Shown here: positions 10,261-18,597 of the stretch, piece after piece
How positions within the stretch are numbered: the stretch's first letter is position 1
Layout of the letters: each line of letters opens with the position of its first letter
NCBI RefSeq assembly: GCF_009932435.1
Contig: NZ_BJOU01000001.1
Coordinates: 496,001-560,000, forward strand
DNA length: 64,000 nucleotides
Origin: Gordonia crocea
GTDB taxonomy: Bacteria; Actinomycetota; Actinomycetes; Mycobacteriales; Mycobacteriaceae
Direction of reading: 5' to 3'
Position numbers and translations under genes: made by a program
The notes under the pieces: generated by a model
Seen by the model: only the letters and a program-made list of their open reading frames with translations
What the model was told of the DNA's origin: nothing
The model's database searches: none

Positions 10261-12423
10261 TCAGTCGTGGGCGAAGGTGATGGTCGGGAGGACTCGTCGG
10301 AGCCAGGCGGGACAAGCCCACGCGGCGCGGCCGGTGACCCGGAGCAGGACGGGCAGCAACACCAGGCGCACGAGGAAGGCGTCGAGCAGCACGGCGACAC
10401 CCAGGATGATGCCCATCTCCTTCGGCGGCAGCGGGCCGGACAACGCGAAGGTGAAGAAGACCGCCACCATCACCCCGCCGGCAGCGAAGATCACGCGGCC
10501 CGAGTGGGCGACGGCGCCGACCATCGCCGCGCGTGCGGTGCCGTCGGTCTCCCAGTGCTCTTTGGCCGAGGCGAGGAGGAACACGGTGTAGTCCATGGCG
10601 ATGGCAAAGATCATCGCGAAGAAGAACACCGGTGCCCACGCGTTCAGGAATCCCTGCGACTCGAAACCGAAGAAGGAGGCTCCGATCCCCTCCTGGAAGA
10701 TCAGCCGCGCGACGCCGAACGCGGCGAGCGTGGACAACAGGCTGGCCAGGGTGCCGAGCAGGGCGATCAGCGGTGCCTGCAGCGCGAAGAGCAGCAGGGC
10801 AAAGCCGAGCACCAACACGGTGATGATCACCCATGGCGTGGTCCGGTCGATCTCGGACTTGAGATCGATGTTCTCCACCGCCGCACCCCCGACCATGGCG
10901 CCGGCGGGCAGCGTGGTGCGGAGACGCTCGACGGTGGCGGCCAGCGAGGGATCAGAGGGGTCGACGCGGGGCACGGCCTGGATGAGGGAGATCCCGCTGC
11001 CGTCGGCGGCCCGCAGTGCGGGCATGACGCCGGCGATCCCCTCGTCGGCGCGCAGCTTCTCCACCGTCGCGGTCGCCGCGTCGTTCGGGGCGATGATCTG
11101 AAGCGTGCCGGGAGCGCCGTCGCCGAAGGCCTGCTGGACGGTGTCGTAGCCCACGCGGGCGCTGGCGTCCTCGGGCAGCACCTTGATCGACGGCATCGCG
11201 GTGGTCAGACCGAAGACCGGGATGGCCAGTGCGATCAGGATGGCGAGGGCGGCGAGGCCCCATCGTGCCGGCTGCCGCCACAACCGCTCGCCCCAGCGTT
11301 CGAAGGCGGGGGACCGGTGCTCGGAAACCTTCACCCACGGCAGCGCGAACCTGTTGAGGCGACCGTCGAGCTTGGCGAGGACCAGCGGCAACAGGGTCAG
11401 GGTGGCCGCCAGGATGAAGACGACCGAGATCATGATGCCCCCGGCCATGGAGCGGAACGAAGGCGACGGGACGATCATCACCGCCGACAGTGACACCAAG
11501 ACGGTGACGCCGGACAGCAACACGGCCTTGCCGGCGGTGTCCATGGTCTGGGCGATGGCCTGTGGCATCGGCAGCTTGTGGCCCATCCGCGCCGCGCGGA
11601 AGCGGACGACGAGGAACAGCGCGTAGTCGATGCCCAGTGCCAGCGAGAACATCATCGCGAAGTTCATCGCCCAGATCGAGACCGGGACGACGGTGTTCAC
11701 CAAGACGAGCACGCCGGCCGACGCGATGAGCCCCGCCATCGTCAGCAACAACGGCAGCCCGGCGGCGACGAGGGCGCCGAAGGCGATAACCAAGATGACC
11801 AGGGTGATCGGCCAGGAGACCATCTCCGACTTCATCATCGCCGAGAGGTTGGCGTGGTTGAAGTCTGACCACAGCACCGACGACCCGGTGGGCGAGACCG
11901 TGACGGTGTCGGTCGACAACGCCTGCAGCTGCGGCGTCAAGTCGGTGGCCGCGCGGACCATCTCATTGGTGTCCGACCCGGCGCCGGCGAGGATGATCGC
12001 GGTCTTCCCATCCGGCGAGACGGTGGCTCCCGGCGTCGGTGCCACGACCTCGCCGATGCGGTCGTCGCCGCGCAGCAGGGCCGTCGCCTTGGCCAGGACT
12101 GCGGGCGCGTCGCCGGTGGTCACGCCACCATCGGCGTGCACGACGACCTGGATGGCCGACGAGGCGTTGCCGCCGAAGTGTTCCTGTGCCAGTTGGCGAA
12201 CCTGAACCGACTGGGAGCCGTTGGCCTGCCAGCCCGCCCCGGACAGGTTCTTCTCGACCGACGGTGCGAAGACGCCGAGGCCGACGACGAGCAGGACCCA
12301 GGCAACCGCAACGATCCGGCCGTGCGAGATGACCCAGATGCCCAGGCGTCCGAGTGGGCCGGGGTGGGGGTACTCCCCGGCGGGCGTGGTGTCGGGTGTC
12401 CGCTCCAGTTCGGTGGCTGTCAT
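10261..12423 (-). CDS. MMPL-family RND transporter
   Basis: A 720-residue protein with the MmpL layout: TM1 near residues 27-50, a periplasmic domain, TM2-6, TM7, a second periplasmic domain and TM8-12. The Asp-Tyr proton-relay pairs are present in both halves (GIDYALFLVVRF and AMDYTVFLLAS), so it looks functional. Such proteins export lipids or drugs across the inner membrane. The ATG at 12423 was chosen over a longer frame that would run through the duplicated operator. It leads a minus-strand unit with the AhpD-like and Cys-rich proteins. Confidence 0.92.
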   Translation of the reverse strand: MTATELERTPDTTPAGEYPHPGPLGRLGIWVISHGRIVAVAWVLLVVGLGVFAPSVEKNLSGAGWQANGSQSVQVRQLAQEHFGGNASSAIQVVVHADGGVTTGDAPAVLAKATALLRGDDRIGEVVAPTPGATVSPDGKTAIILAGAGSDTNEMVRAATDLTPQLQALSTDTVTVSPTGSSVLWSDFNHANLSAMMKSEMVSWPITLVILVIAFGALVAAGLPLLLTMAGLIASAGVLVLVNTVVPVSIWAMNFAMMFSLALGIDYALFLVVRFRAARMGHKLPMPQAIAQTMDTAGKAVLLSGVTVLVSLSAVMIVPSPSFRSMAGGIMISVVFILAATLTLLPLVLAKLDGRLNRFALPWVKVSEHRSPAFERWGERLWRQPARWGLAALAILIALAIPVFGLTTAMPSIKVLPEDASARVGYDTVQQAFGDGAPGTLQIIAPNDAATATVEKLRADEGIAGVMPALRAADGSGISLIQAVPRVDPSDPSLAATVERLRTTLPAGAMVGGAAVENIDLKSEIDRTTPWVIITVLVLGFALLLFALQAPLIALLGTLASLLSTLAAFGVARLIFQEGIGASFFGFESQGFLNAWAPVFFFAMIFAIAMDYTVFLLASAKEHWETDGTARAAMVGAVAHSGRVIFAAGGVMVAVFFTFALSGPLPPKEMGIILGVAVLLDAFLVRLVLLPVLLRVTGRAAWACPAWLRRVLPTITFAHD

Positions 12424-12438
12424 CTCATCCTCTCGCGT

Positions 12439-12489
12439 ATCCCACTGGGGGGTTATCGGTCTCGACGGTAACATCCCCCTGGGGGGTTA
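12439..12489 (-). promoter_or_regulatory. two 17-bp C/G-tract direct repeats before the MMPL gene
   Basis: ATCCCACTGGGGGGTTA (12439-12455) and ATCCCCCTGGGGGGTTA (12473-12489) differ at one position and start 34 bp apart. Each has a C-tract/G-tract dyad, as seen in CsoR/FrmR-family operators. They lie just upstream of the MMPL start, where a repressor would block transcription. No CsoR-type gene is in the window. Confidence 0.6.
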
Positions 12490-12558
12490 GGCAATCGCGA
12501 CCGTGTCCATGCCGATTTCTTCAAGACGGGCGTGCTGACCCGGGCGCAGACTGGGCAC

Positions 12559-12942
12559 ATGAACGAGAGAAGAGACAGCAGCGTCTGGCCGGGAATCAAC
12601 TATCGGGATCCGATTGCGGCGCGGGCGTGGCTCGCCGCCCTCGGATTCGAGGAGGGAATCCTCGTGGAGGGCGACGGCGAGGGGGAGGTGCGGCACTCGG
12701 AGATGCTGTGGCCCGACGGCGGTCGGGTGATGATTCATTCCCCCGGCCACTTCGGTCCGCCGGCGACCGGGGTGGGCAACCTCTACGTTGTCGTCGCCGA
12801 CCCCGACGCGGTCTTCGCGAAAGCGCGCGAGCTCGGTGCGACGATGGTGCGCGACATGGCCGAGGAGGACTATGGATCCCGTGGGTTCTCCATCTCCGAC
12901 GCGGAGGGGAACATATGGAGCTTCGGGACGTACGCCGGCTGA
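12559..12942 (+). CDS. VOC-superfamily (glyoxalase/bleomycin-resistance-like) protein
   Basis: A 127-residue single-domain protein with the paired beta-alpha-beta-beta-beta pattern of the vicinal oxygen chelate fold. Visible segments are INYRDPIAARAWLAALGFEE, GNLYVVVADPDAVFAKARE and the closing FSISDAEGNIWSFGTY. The ATG at 12559 is preferred because the frame upstream has no ribosome site. The next gene, an AraC regulator, starts 28 bp before this gene ends, so the two are translationally linked. Substrate unknown. Confidence 0.85.
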   Translation: MNERRDSSVWPGINYRDPIAARAWLAALGFEEGILVEGDGEGEVRHSEMLWPDGGRVMIHSPGHFGPPATGVGNLYVVVADPDAVFAKARELGATMVRDMAEEDYGSRGFSISDAEGNIWSFGTYAG

Positions 12943-13706
12943 CGCCGGGGATCGACGTCAACGCCTACCGGATCGTCGGTGCGGCGCCCGGCGAACACAT
13001 CGGTCTCCCGTCGTCGACGGTCACCCTGATCGTCGACCTCGACGACGGGCTGCGCTTGTCGGAACCGGGCAGCCCGGAGCCGCGGACCTTCCGCACCTGC
13101 CTGGGCGGCATGCATCTGGATCCGGTCACGATTCACCACGGCGGCACCCAGATCGGCGTCGCCGCGCACCTCGGCCCGGCGGCGGTGCGTGCGCTGTTCG
13201 GCATGCCGGCCGGCGAGTTCTGGACCACCAACATCGAACTGTCCGACGCGGCGCCCGGCCTGGCCGACCGGCTCTACGAGTCGACCGTCGAGGTGCCACA
13301 CGATGCGCGGGCCGCGGTGGCGCGGCACGTTCTGGCCGACGCGGTGGCCTCGCGCCCGCCCGTCCGCGCCGACCCCGATGCGGAACAGGCGTGGCGGGTC
13401 ATCCAGCATGAGCGCGGACGGGTCACCGTCTCGAACCTGGTGGCGTGGTCCTGCTGGTCGGCGCGCTATCTGACCAAGGTCTTCACCGCCGAGTACGGCA
13501 TCGGCCTCAAACAGGCCGCACGGCTCGCCCGCTTCGACCACGCGCGGGAACGGCTGGAATCCGGCGACCCGATCGCGACGGTGTCCGCCGTGTGCGGCTA
13601 CGCCGATCAAGCACACCTCACGCGTGAGTTCGCGGCCATCACCGGTCACCCGCCGGCGCAGTTCCTGGCGGTGCGCGCCGCCGAGTTCAGCGCCGAACCG
13701 GCGTAG
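12915..13706 (+). CDS. AraC-family transcriptional regulator
   Basis: A 263-residue protein. The C-terminal DNA-binding domain (about residues 165-255) has two helix-turn-helix units: VTVSNLVAWSCWSARYLTKV and DPIATVSAVCGYADQAHLTR, the second closing with the typical GHPPAQFL. The N-terminal sensor part resembles DUF6597-type AraC proteins. The ATG at 12915 has GGAGG just upstream, inside the end of the VOC gene, which it overlaps by 28 bp. It probably regulates the VOC gene. Confidence 0.88.
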   Translation: MELRDVRRLTPGIDVNAYRIVGAAPGEHIGLPSSTVTLIVDLDDGLRLSEPGSPEPRTFRTCLGGMHLDPVTIHHGGTQIGVAAHLGPAAVRALFGMPAGEFWTTNIELSDAAPGLADRLYESTVEVPHDARAAVARHVLADAVASRPPVRADPDAEQAWRVIQHERGRVTVSNLVAWSCWSARYLTKVFTAEYGIGLKQAARLARFDHARERLESGDPIATVSAVCGYADQAHLTREFAAITGHPPAQFLAVRAAEFSAEPA

Positions 13707-13712
13707 CCGCGG

Positions 13713-14114
13713 TCAGTCGCGCCAGACGACGAAGCTGTCTCGCTGGTCGACGGCCTCGGGCTCGCCGGTCCGGCTGGTGCAGTTGACCCGGTACCAGCGG
13801 GTGCTCTCCGGGTCGCGTTGGACGGTCAGAGTGTCGCTGCCGCCGGCCCGCAGGGTGGTCGACCGGGACAGGGCCCCCAGAGCGCCGACCGTGCACTCGA
13901 CCCGGCTGCGCGAGCGGTTGCCGATGGACACGCGGACCTGGTCGCCCTGGGCCCGCCACGAGCAGTCCATCCGCGGTCCCTTGCCCGAGGTCGAACAGAA
14001 CCCGGAACTCGGGCCGGCCGATGCGGTCCCGGCACCGAGCAGCGTCGCGCCTCCGGTGATGGTGATGGCCGCGAGCGCGGCCGCCGCCCAAGGTCGTGTC
14101 GCAGGCGTGTGCAT
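13713..14114 (-). CDS. secreted protein of unknown function
   Basis: A 133-residue protein with a clear Sec signal peptide: basic n-region, hydrophobic AAAALAAITITGGATLLGAG, and a likely cleavage after ASA near residue 35. The mature part has four Cys residues (FCS, DCS, ECT, NCT), probably two disulfides, in a small beta-rich domain. ATG 14114 follows GGGGGAC, while the upstream alternative is a TTG inside that site. The family is not recognised. It is convergent with the AraC gene. Confidence 0.7.
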   Translation of the reverse strand: MHTPATRPWAAAALAAITITGGATLLGAGTASAGPSSGFCSTSGKGPRMDCSWRAQGDQVRVSIGNRSRSRVECTVGALGALSRSTTLRAGGSDTLTVQRDPESTRWYRVNCTSRTGEPEAVDQRDSFVVWRD

Positions 14115-14168
14115 GTCGTCCCCCAAGTCGATGTGGATCCAGCCTATCCGCGACCGGTGGGGTGCGCC

Positions 14169-14420
14169 TCAGCGGTAACCCTGGGTGTAGCGCCGTTTGA
14201 ACCGCTCCACCCGCCCGGCGGTGTCGAGGAGTCGCTGCTCACCGGTCCAGAACGGATGCGACGCGGAGGTCACCTCGACGACGACGAGTGGGTAGGTGTG
14301 GCCGTCGGACCAGTCGACCGTTTGCTCCGAGGTGATCGTCGAGCGGGTCAGGAACTCGTCACCGGTGCTGGCGTCGCGGAAGACGACGGGATGGTAATCG
14401 GGGTGGATTCCGGGCTTCAT
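14169..14420 (-). CDS. rpmE2: 50S ribosomal protein bL31 type B (zinc-independent)
   Basis: An 83-residue protein beginning [16 protein letters not shown] and ending near [12 protein letters not shown], the type B L31 pattern. It lacks the CxxC zinc ligands of primary bL31, so it can replace that protein when zinc is scarce. Its ATG overlaps the Mrf stop by 4 bp, so the two are cotranscribed. Zur control is inferred from the box at 15777-15791 ahead of Mrf. Confidence 0.95.
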   Translation of the reverse strand: MKPGIHPDYHPVVFRDASTGDEFLTRSTITSEQTVDWSDGHTYPLVVVEVTSASHPFWTGEQRLLDTAGRVERFKRRYTQGYR

Positions 14421-15739
14421 TGGTTGTCCTCTCGGTGGGTCAATTCGACCTCCGCGGTGCGCGGCAGGTCGTCGCAGGGGTCGTTGTGGGCGAGGCCGAA
14501 CGGGTCGTCGAACCCCATCCAGCCCGCCTGGCCCAACGCCATCTCCTCGTCGGTGAGGCACGCCTCGTGCAGGGCCCGACAGATTTCTTCGGGGCGCTCG
14601 GGTCGGTGGGTCAGGACGACCAGCGACGAGTGTCGGTCGCCGTGGTCGGTCGTCCAGCGCAGTGCGGCCATGGCCCGACGCTCCGGGTCGACGCCGTCGA
14701 GCGTGGTCTCGTCCAGTGACGCCAACCAGCGCGACCCCTCGCCGACGCGCAGCCCGCCGCCGGCGGACTCGACCCACAGTGCCGAGTCCGGCTGGGTCGC
14801 CAGCCACACCCGGCCGCGCGTACAGACCACGCCCTCGAGGAGGTGGTCGATCGCGGTGTGCAGCCGGGCCGGGTGGAAGGGGCGCTCGGCCTCGAAGGTG
14901 AACAGTTCTACGCCGCAGTCGGCGTCCAGCGGCGGCTGGTCGCGCAGCAGCGGATCGTGGGGCGCGTCGAGGCGGCCGCGTCGGGATCCGGCGGGCACCG
15001 CGGCCAACAGCTGGGTCATAAGCAGGGTGGTCAGTCGGCGCTGGGGGATCTCCATGATCATCGGCGCCGACGGGGCGAGGCGTTTGAGCACCGCGGCCAG
15101 CCGCGCGGACTCCCAGGCGTCGCGCATCGCCGGGTCGCTCCCGGCGATCACCAACGCATCGGCGAAGGCGACGTGGCCCACCGCGACCTGGGCGAGGGTG
15201 CGCTCGTCGATCGACTCGTCGGTGGTCGCCGACCTGCCGAGCTCGGCCATGGTGGCGTCCCCGGTGGCGGCGTCGAGCCACTCGCCCTCGTGGATGCAGG
15301 CGACGGTCGCCTCGATGCGGACGTCCTCGGCGGCCGGGGCGTCGGTGTATCCGGGCATGTCCGAGACGACGGCGTGCTCGATGGCCCAGGTCAGCGCCTC
15401 GGGTTCGAGGGCCGAATCCAGTTGTAGGACGATGCGCTCGACGCTGTCGCGCCGGTGCAGTTGGCGCAGCAACGGCAGCAGGTCGTTGCGTAGCGTGCAG
15501 GAGACACAGCCGTGCTCGAGTTCGAGCACCGACTGGTGGACGCGCTCCTCGCCGTCGAGGTCGACCGCGCGCAGGGTGCGGCGCACGCGGCCGGCATCCA
15601 GCTCGCTCAGGTCGTGGTGCACCAGGGTGGTGCCGCCGATCAGCAGGGCCGCGGCGGTGCGCTCGACCGCATCGGAGTCGAGCCCGGCGACGAGGACGAG
15701 CGGCGTGCGGCCATCGCCATTGTTGGGAACGATTTTCAT
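14417..15739 (-). CDS. mrf: Mrf, COG0523-type ribosome hibernation factor-recruiting protein
   Basis: A 440-residue COG0523/CobW-family protein. The metal-binding loop is visible as [10 protein letters not shown] (about residues 77-86), and the CobW C-terminal domain has [16 protein letters not shown]. The N-terminal strand-loop reads [20 protein letters not shown], so the usual GK[ST] P-loop is missing. Known biology: mycobacterial Mrf is encoded with the alternative ribosomal proteins and recruits hibernation factor to zinc-free ribosomes. Placement between bL31B and the divergent C- operon supports this. GTG 15745 is an alternative start. Confidence 0.88.
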   Translation of the reverse strand: MKIVPNNGDGRTPLVLVAGLDSDAVERTAAALLIGGTTLVHHDLSELDAGRVRRTLRAVDLDGEERVHQSVLELEHGCVSCTLRNDLLPLLRQLHRRDSVERIVLQLDSALEPEALTWAIEHAVVSDMPGYTDAPAAEDVRIEATVACIHEGEWLDAATGDATMAELGRSATTDESIDERTLAQVAVGHVAFADALVIAGSDPAMRDAWESARLAAVLKRLAPSAPMIMEIPQRRLTTLLMTQLLAAVPAGSRRGRLDAPHDPLLRDQPPLDADCGVELFTFEAERPFHPARLHTAIDHLLEGVVCTRGRVWLATQPDSALWVESAGGGLRVGEGSRWLASLDETTLDGVDPERRAMAALRWTTDHGDRHSSLVVLTHRPERPEEICRALHEACLTDEEMALGQAGWMGFDDPFGLAHNDPCDDLPRTAEVELTHREDNQ

Positions 15740-15776
15740 TTGCACGGTTCACACGGTAGCGTGACCGCATCGTTAA

Positions 15777-15791
15777 TGCGAATCGTTATCA
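15777..15791. promoter_or_regulatory. candidate Zur box
   Basis: TGCGAATCGTTATCA matches 11 of 15 positions of the mycobacterial Zur core as I remember it (TGAAAATCATTTTCA), including the outer TG...CA. It sits in the 68-bp gap between the divergent Mrf and bL28 starts, so one site could repress both operons when zinc is plentiful. Confidence 0.7.
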
Positions 15792-15807
15792 ATAAGAGGA
15801 GCTGCAT

Positions 15808-16044
15808 ATGTCAGCACGTTGTCAGGTCACCGGCCGCGAGCCGGGATTCGGGAAGCAGGTGTCGCACTCGCACAAGCGGACGTCGCGGCGATGGAACCCG
15901 AACATCCAGCGCCGTCGCTTCTACCTGCCCAGCGAGGACCGCTACGTGACGCTGCGGGTCTCGGCCAAGGGGATCAAGACGATCGACCGCCGCGGCATCG
16001 AGGCCGTCGTCGCCGAGATCCGCGGCCGGGGGGAGAAGGTCTGA
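15808..16044 (+). CDS. rpmB2: 50S ribosomal protein bL28, zinc-independent paralogue
   Basis: A 78-residue protein starting [20 protein letters not shown] and containing [15 protein letters not shown], characteristic of bL28. It has a single Cys rather than a full zinc knuckle. AGAGGAG precedes the ATG. It is the first gene of a four-gene operon and overlaps bL33 by 1 bp. It replaces the zinc-binding bL28 under zinc starvation; regulation by the nearby Zur box is inferred. Confidence 0.95.
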   Translation: MSARCQVTGREPGFGKQVSHSHKRTSRRWNPNIQRRRFYLPSEDRYVTLRVSAKGIKTIDRRGIEAVVAEIRGRGEKV

Positions 16045-16208
16045 TGGCGAGCACCGACCTGCGCCCCGTCGTCAAGCTCAAGTCGACGGCCGGCACCGGC
16101 TACACCTACGTGACCCGCAAGAACCGGCGCAACGACCCCGATCGGCTGGTGCTGCGCAAGTACGACCCGATCGTCAAACGCCACGTCGATTTCCGGGAGG
16201 AGCGCTGA
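16044..16208 (+). CDS. rpmG2: 50S ribosomal protein bL33, zinc-independent paralogue
   Basis: A 54-residue protein with the bL33 pattern: [20 protein letters not shown], then [20 protein letters not shown]. No Cys is present, so it lacks the zinc ribbon of the primary form. The ATG shares a base with the bL28 stop, and the stop shares one with the uS14 start, giving tight coupling along the alternative ribosomal protein operon. Confidence 0.95.
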   Translation: MASTDLRPVVKLKSTAGTGYTYVTRKNRRNDPDRLVLRKYDPIVKRHVDFREER

Positions 16209-16513
16209 TGGCGAAGCAATCGAAGGTCATCGCCAACGAGCGGCGCAAGCAGACCGTCGCGCGGTATGCCCCGGTCCGGGCGGAGTACAAGGCGATCATC
16301 GCCGACGCCGGTGCCTCCGACGCGGAGCGCGCACAGGCGCGGCGCAAGCTGCAGGCCCTGCCGCGCGACGCGAGCCCGACGCGGGTCCGCAACCGCGACG
16401 CCATCGACGGACGTCCCCGCGGCTTCATCGGAAAGGCGGGGGTGTCCCGCGTCCGGTTCCGCGAACTCGCCCACCGCGGCGAGCTGCCCGGCATCCACAA
16501 GTCCAGCTGGTAA
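16208..16513 (+). CDS. rpsN2: 30S ribosomal protein uS14, zinc-independent paralogue
   Basis: A 101-residue protein of the long, Cys-free S14 class. [20 protein letters not shown] opens it, and the C-terminal [25 protein letters not shown] segment is diagnostic (shown in part). Primary actinobacterial S14 is a shorter zinc-binding form, so this is the zinc-sparing copy. It is third in the alternative ribosomal protein operon and starts one base before the bL33 gene ends. Confidence 0.95.
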   Translation: MAKQSKVIANERRKQTVARYAPVRAEYKAIIADAGASDAERAQARRKLQALPRDASPTRVRNRDAIDGRPRGFIGKAGVSRVRFRELAHRGELPGIHKSSW

Positions 16514-16530
16514 TCGAAAGAGGTTCTCCG

Positions 16531-16791
16531 ATGGGCAAATCCATCCAGCGGCGGTCGTCGGCGCCCGCCAAGAAAGTCCCAAACAAACTCGACGCGCTGC
16601 GCGAGAAAACCGGGGTCGCACCGGTGATCGACTACAAGGACACCGCGCTGCTGCGTCAGTTCCTCACCGACCGGGGCAAAATCCGCAGCCGCCGCGTCAC
16701 CGGCCTCACCCCGCAGCAACAGCGGCAGGTGGCGACCGCGATCCGCAACGCGCGCGAGATGGCTTTGCTGCCTTACGCTTCGGGGCGCTGA
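16531..16791 (+). CDS. rpsR2: 30S ribosomal protein uS18, paralogue of the alternative operon
   Basis: An 86-residue protein with the uS18 core [19 protein letters not shown], followed by [19 protein letters not shown]. No Cys is present. AAAGAGG precedes the ATG. It closes the four-gene bL28-bL33-uS14-uS18 operon, the same set found in mycobacterial zinc-starvation operons. An unrelated membrane protein gene follows 18 bp later and may be read through from here. Confidence 0.95.
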   Translation: MGKSIQRRSSAPAKKVPNKLDALREKTGVAPVIDYKDTALLRQFLTDRGKIRSRRVTGLTPQQQRQVATAIRNAREMALLPYASGR

Positions 16792-16809
16792 CCCGGCTAC
16801 GCTGGGAGA

Positions 16810-17355
16810 ATGACTGCCGGGGGAATGAGTGCGGGGGAATCGAGTACGCCTAGAACAGCTAGCGCGGCCATGGCGCGGATCCGGATCGTCGGGCACGTCG
16901 GTTGGTGGGTGTTCGTGGTGGCCTGCCTATTCCGGCGCAGTGTCGACGGCGGCGGCATACCGCGGCGCTACGCCGACTACCTGCCCGCCGAGGATTTCGG
17001 CTGGACCGCGTACGTCCCGCTGACCGATTCGGCAACGGGGATTCCCGACGACGGGTTCGCCGCGCTCAACACGCTGGCCACGATCACCGTCGTCGCGCTT
17101 GCGGTCACCGTGCTGGCCGCGCTGGCGCAGGCCTGGTTGGGGCGCGATTGGCCGACCGGTGCGATCACCGTCGTGACACCGTTGCTCGGCGGCTACGCGG
17201 TCCTCGTCGCCGGGCACGGCGGTGTCGGCGGCCACCGCTTTTCGTGGTGGATCCTGTTCGGGCTGGCGCTGCTCGGTGTCGCGATCCGGGAGGTGTGGAG
17301 CCGCGGGTTCGCGCCGTCAGCTGCCCGCCGAGCCGAACGCGTCGGCGAGCCGTGA
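16810..17355 (+). CDS. four-helix membrane protein of unknown function
   Basis: A 181-residue protein with hydrophobic segments at about residues 28-42, 86-110, 116-133 and 141-158, so probably three or four membrane helices. GGGAG lies 1-2 bp from the ATG, which is unusually close. A later Met (residue 21, MARIRIVGHVGWW) just before the first helix is a possible alternative start. The 3' end overlaps the convergent esterase gene by 39 bp. No family recognised. Confidence 0.7.
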   Translation: MTAGGMSAGESSTPRTASAAMARIRIVGHVGWWVFVVACLFRRSVDGGGIPRRYADYLPAEDFGWTAYVPLTDSATGIPDDGFAALNTLATITVVALAVTVLAALAQAWLGRDWPTGAITVVTPLLGGYAVLVAGHGGVGGHRFSWWILFGLALLGVAIREVWSRGFAPSAARRAERVGEP

Positions 17356-18435
17356 TTCCGGCGCGGGTGGCAACGGGCCGGTGATGCGGGCGCCGATCGC
17401 CTTCATCAGGATCGGCCAGGCGATGATCAACTCGTCGCGCCAGTACTCCCAGCGGTGCGTGCCCGAGGCCTTCACGCTGCCGTGAAACGGAATGCCGAGC
17501 TTCTTGAGCGCGGCGGTCATCCGCCCGGTGCACACCGCACTGCCGAACTCGAGGAAGGCCCCCTTGATGGAGGTGTCCAGCGGGTCGGCGGCCACCTTGT
17601 TGTAGCGGCCCGGCATGCCGCTGCCCGCCGAGAGGTAGACCGTGGTGCCGCGCAACCGCGCGGCGTTGACGAACGGGTCATGGGCCCGCCACTGCGGGTC
17701 GTCGAACTTGCCCCACATGTTCATCGAGTTGCCGCCGCCGCGGCTGATGTCCCACTGGGTGAGGAACTGGTTCTCCGGGCTGGACACGTTCGCGCAGTCG
17801 CTGAATCCGCCGACCGCCCGGTATTGGCGGGGGAAGCGGGTCGCGAGCGTCAGCGCGGCCAGTCCGCCCATCGAGGCGCCGGCGATCGCCGCGGGGCCGG
17901 TGGAGCCGAACTGCTTGGCCAGCAACGGCGGGAGCTCGCGGGTCAGGAAGGTCTCCCACATGAACTTCTTGTTGCCCATGCCGGGATCGACGGACTTCCA
18001 GTCGGTATAGTAGCTGTGCGGATCGCCGACGGGGGTCACGACGTTGACGTCGGTCTTCGATGCGATCTCGCCGAGTTGGGTCTCGGAGTACCAGCCGGAC
18101 TCGGTGTCGTGGGCCTCGGCGCCGTCGAGCAGGTAGATCGTCGGGCGCTTACCGGGCCGCGGCCGGGCGGGCTTGCCGTCGCGGGGCGCTTCCGTCGGCC
18201 GCTGCAGGTCGACGACGACCTCGCGTTCCATCGCCGCGGAGAACACCCGCAACCGTTCACGTCCCTTGAACGGGGTCACCGACACGATCCGGGAGATCGC
18301 AGGCGGTGGCCCGGCCTTCGGGCCGTGTGGTCGCGGGGGTGGCGGAGCTCCGTCGGCGACGGCGATACCGATGGTCAGGCCGGCGGTCAGCGTCGTCGCC
18401 ACCGCGACGCCGATCCGCATGAAGGGGTTGAGCAC
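17317..18435 (-). CDS. antigen-85-like mycolyltransferase / esterase
   Basis: A 372-residue secreted alpha/beta hydrolase of the antigen 85/FbpA family. The N-terminal signal (VAVATTLTAGLTIGIAVA) is followed by a Pro-rich linker. The nucleophile elbow is GASMGGLAALTLATRFP, and the late His is in SGTHRWEYWRDEL, as in mycolyltransferases. GTG 18435 was chosen because GAGAGG lies 9 bp upstream; an ATG 30 bp earlier has no such site. Mycolyltransferases attach mycolates to trehalose or arabinogalactan. Activity here is inferred from the family. Confidence 0.88.
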   Translation of the reverse strand: MLNPFMRIGVAVATTLTAGLTIGIAVADGAPPPPRPHGPKAGPPPAISRIVSVTPFKGRERLRVFSAAMEREVVVDLQRPTEAPRDGKPARPRPGKRPTIYLLDGAEAHDTESGWYSETQLGEIASKTDVNVVTPVGDPHSYYTDWKSVDPGMGNKKFMWETFLTRELPPLLAKQFGSTGPAAIAGASMGGLAALTLATRFPRQYRAVGGFSDCANVSSPENQFLTQWDISRGGGNSMNMWGKFDDPQWRAHDPFVNAARLRGTTVYLSAGSGMPGRYNKVAADPLDTSIKGAFLEFGSAVCTGRMTAALKKLGIPFHGSVKASGTHRWEYWRDELIIAWPILMKAIGARITGPLPPAPESRLADAFGSAGS

Positions 18436-18597
18436 TTGGTCCGGCCTCTCCTCGACGCGTCGCATCCCCAGTCACACGCGTCACTTCAGTAACACGAGAA
18501 GTATGGGGGTGCGCGTCGGTGACCGCCAGTGCGGACACCAAACCGAGACGTGGCCGTGATCGGCACCGAGGCTTGGCCGACGTGGCAGGATCGGCGC

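Noticed and set aside
13818..15764. 648-codon plus-strand ORF opposite the secreted protein, bL31B and Mrf
   Set aside because: The translation is Ser/Arg-rich without a fold, and the minus-strand genes are clearly real.
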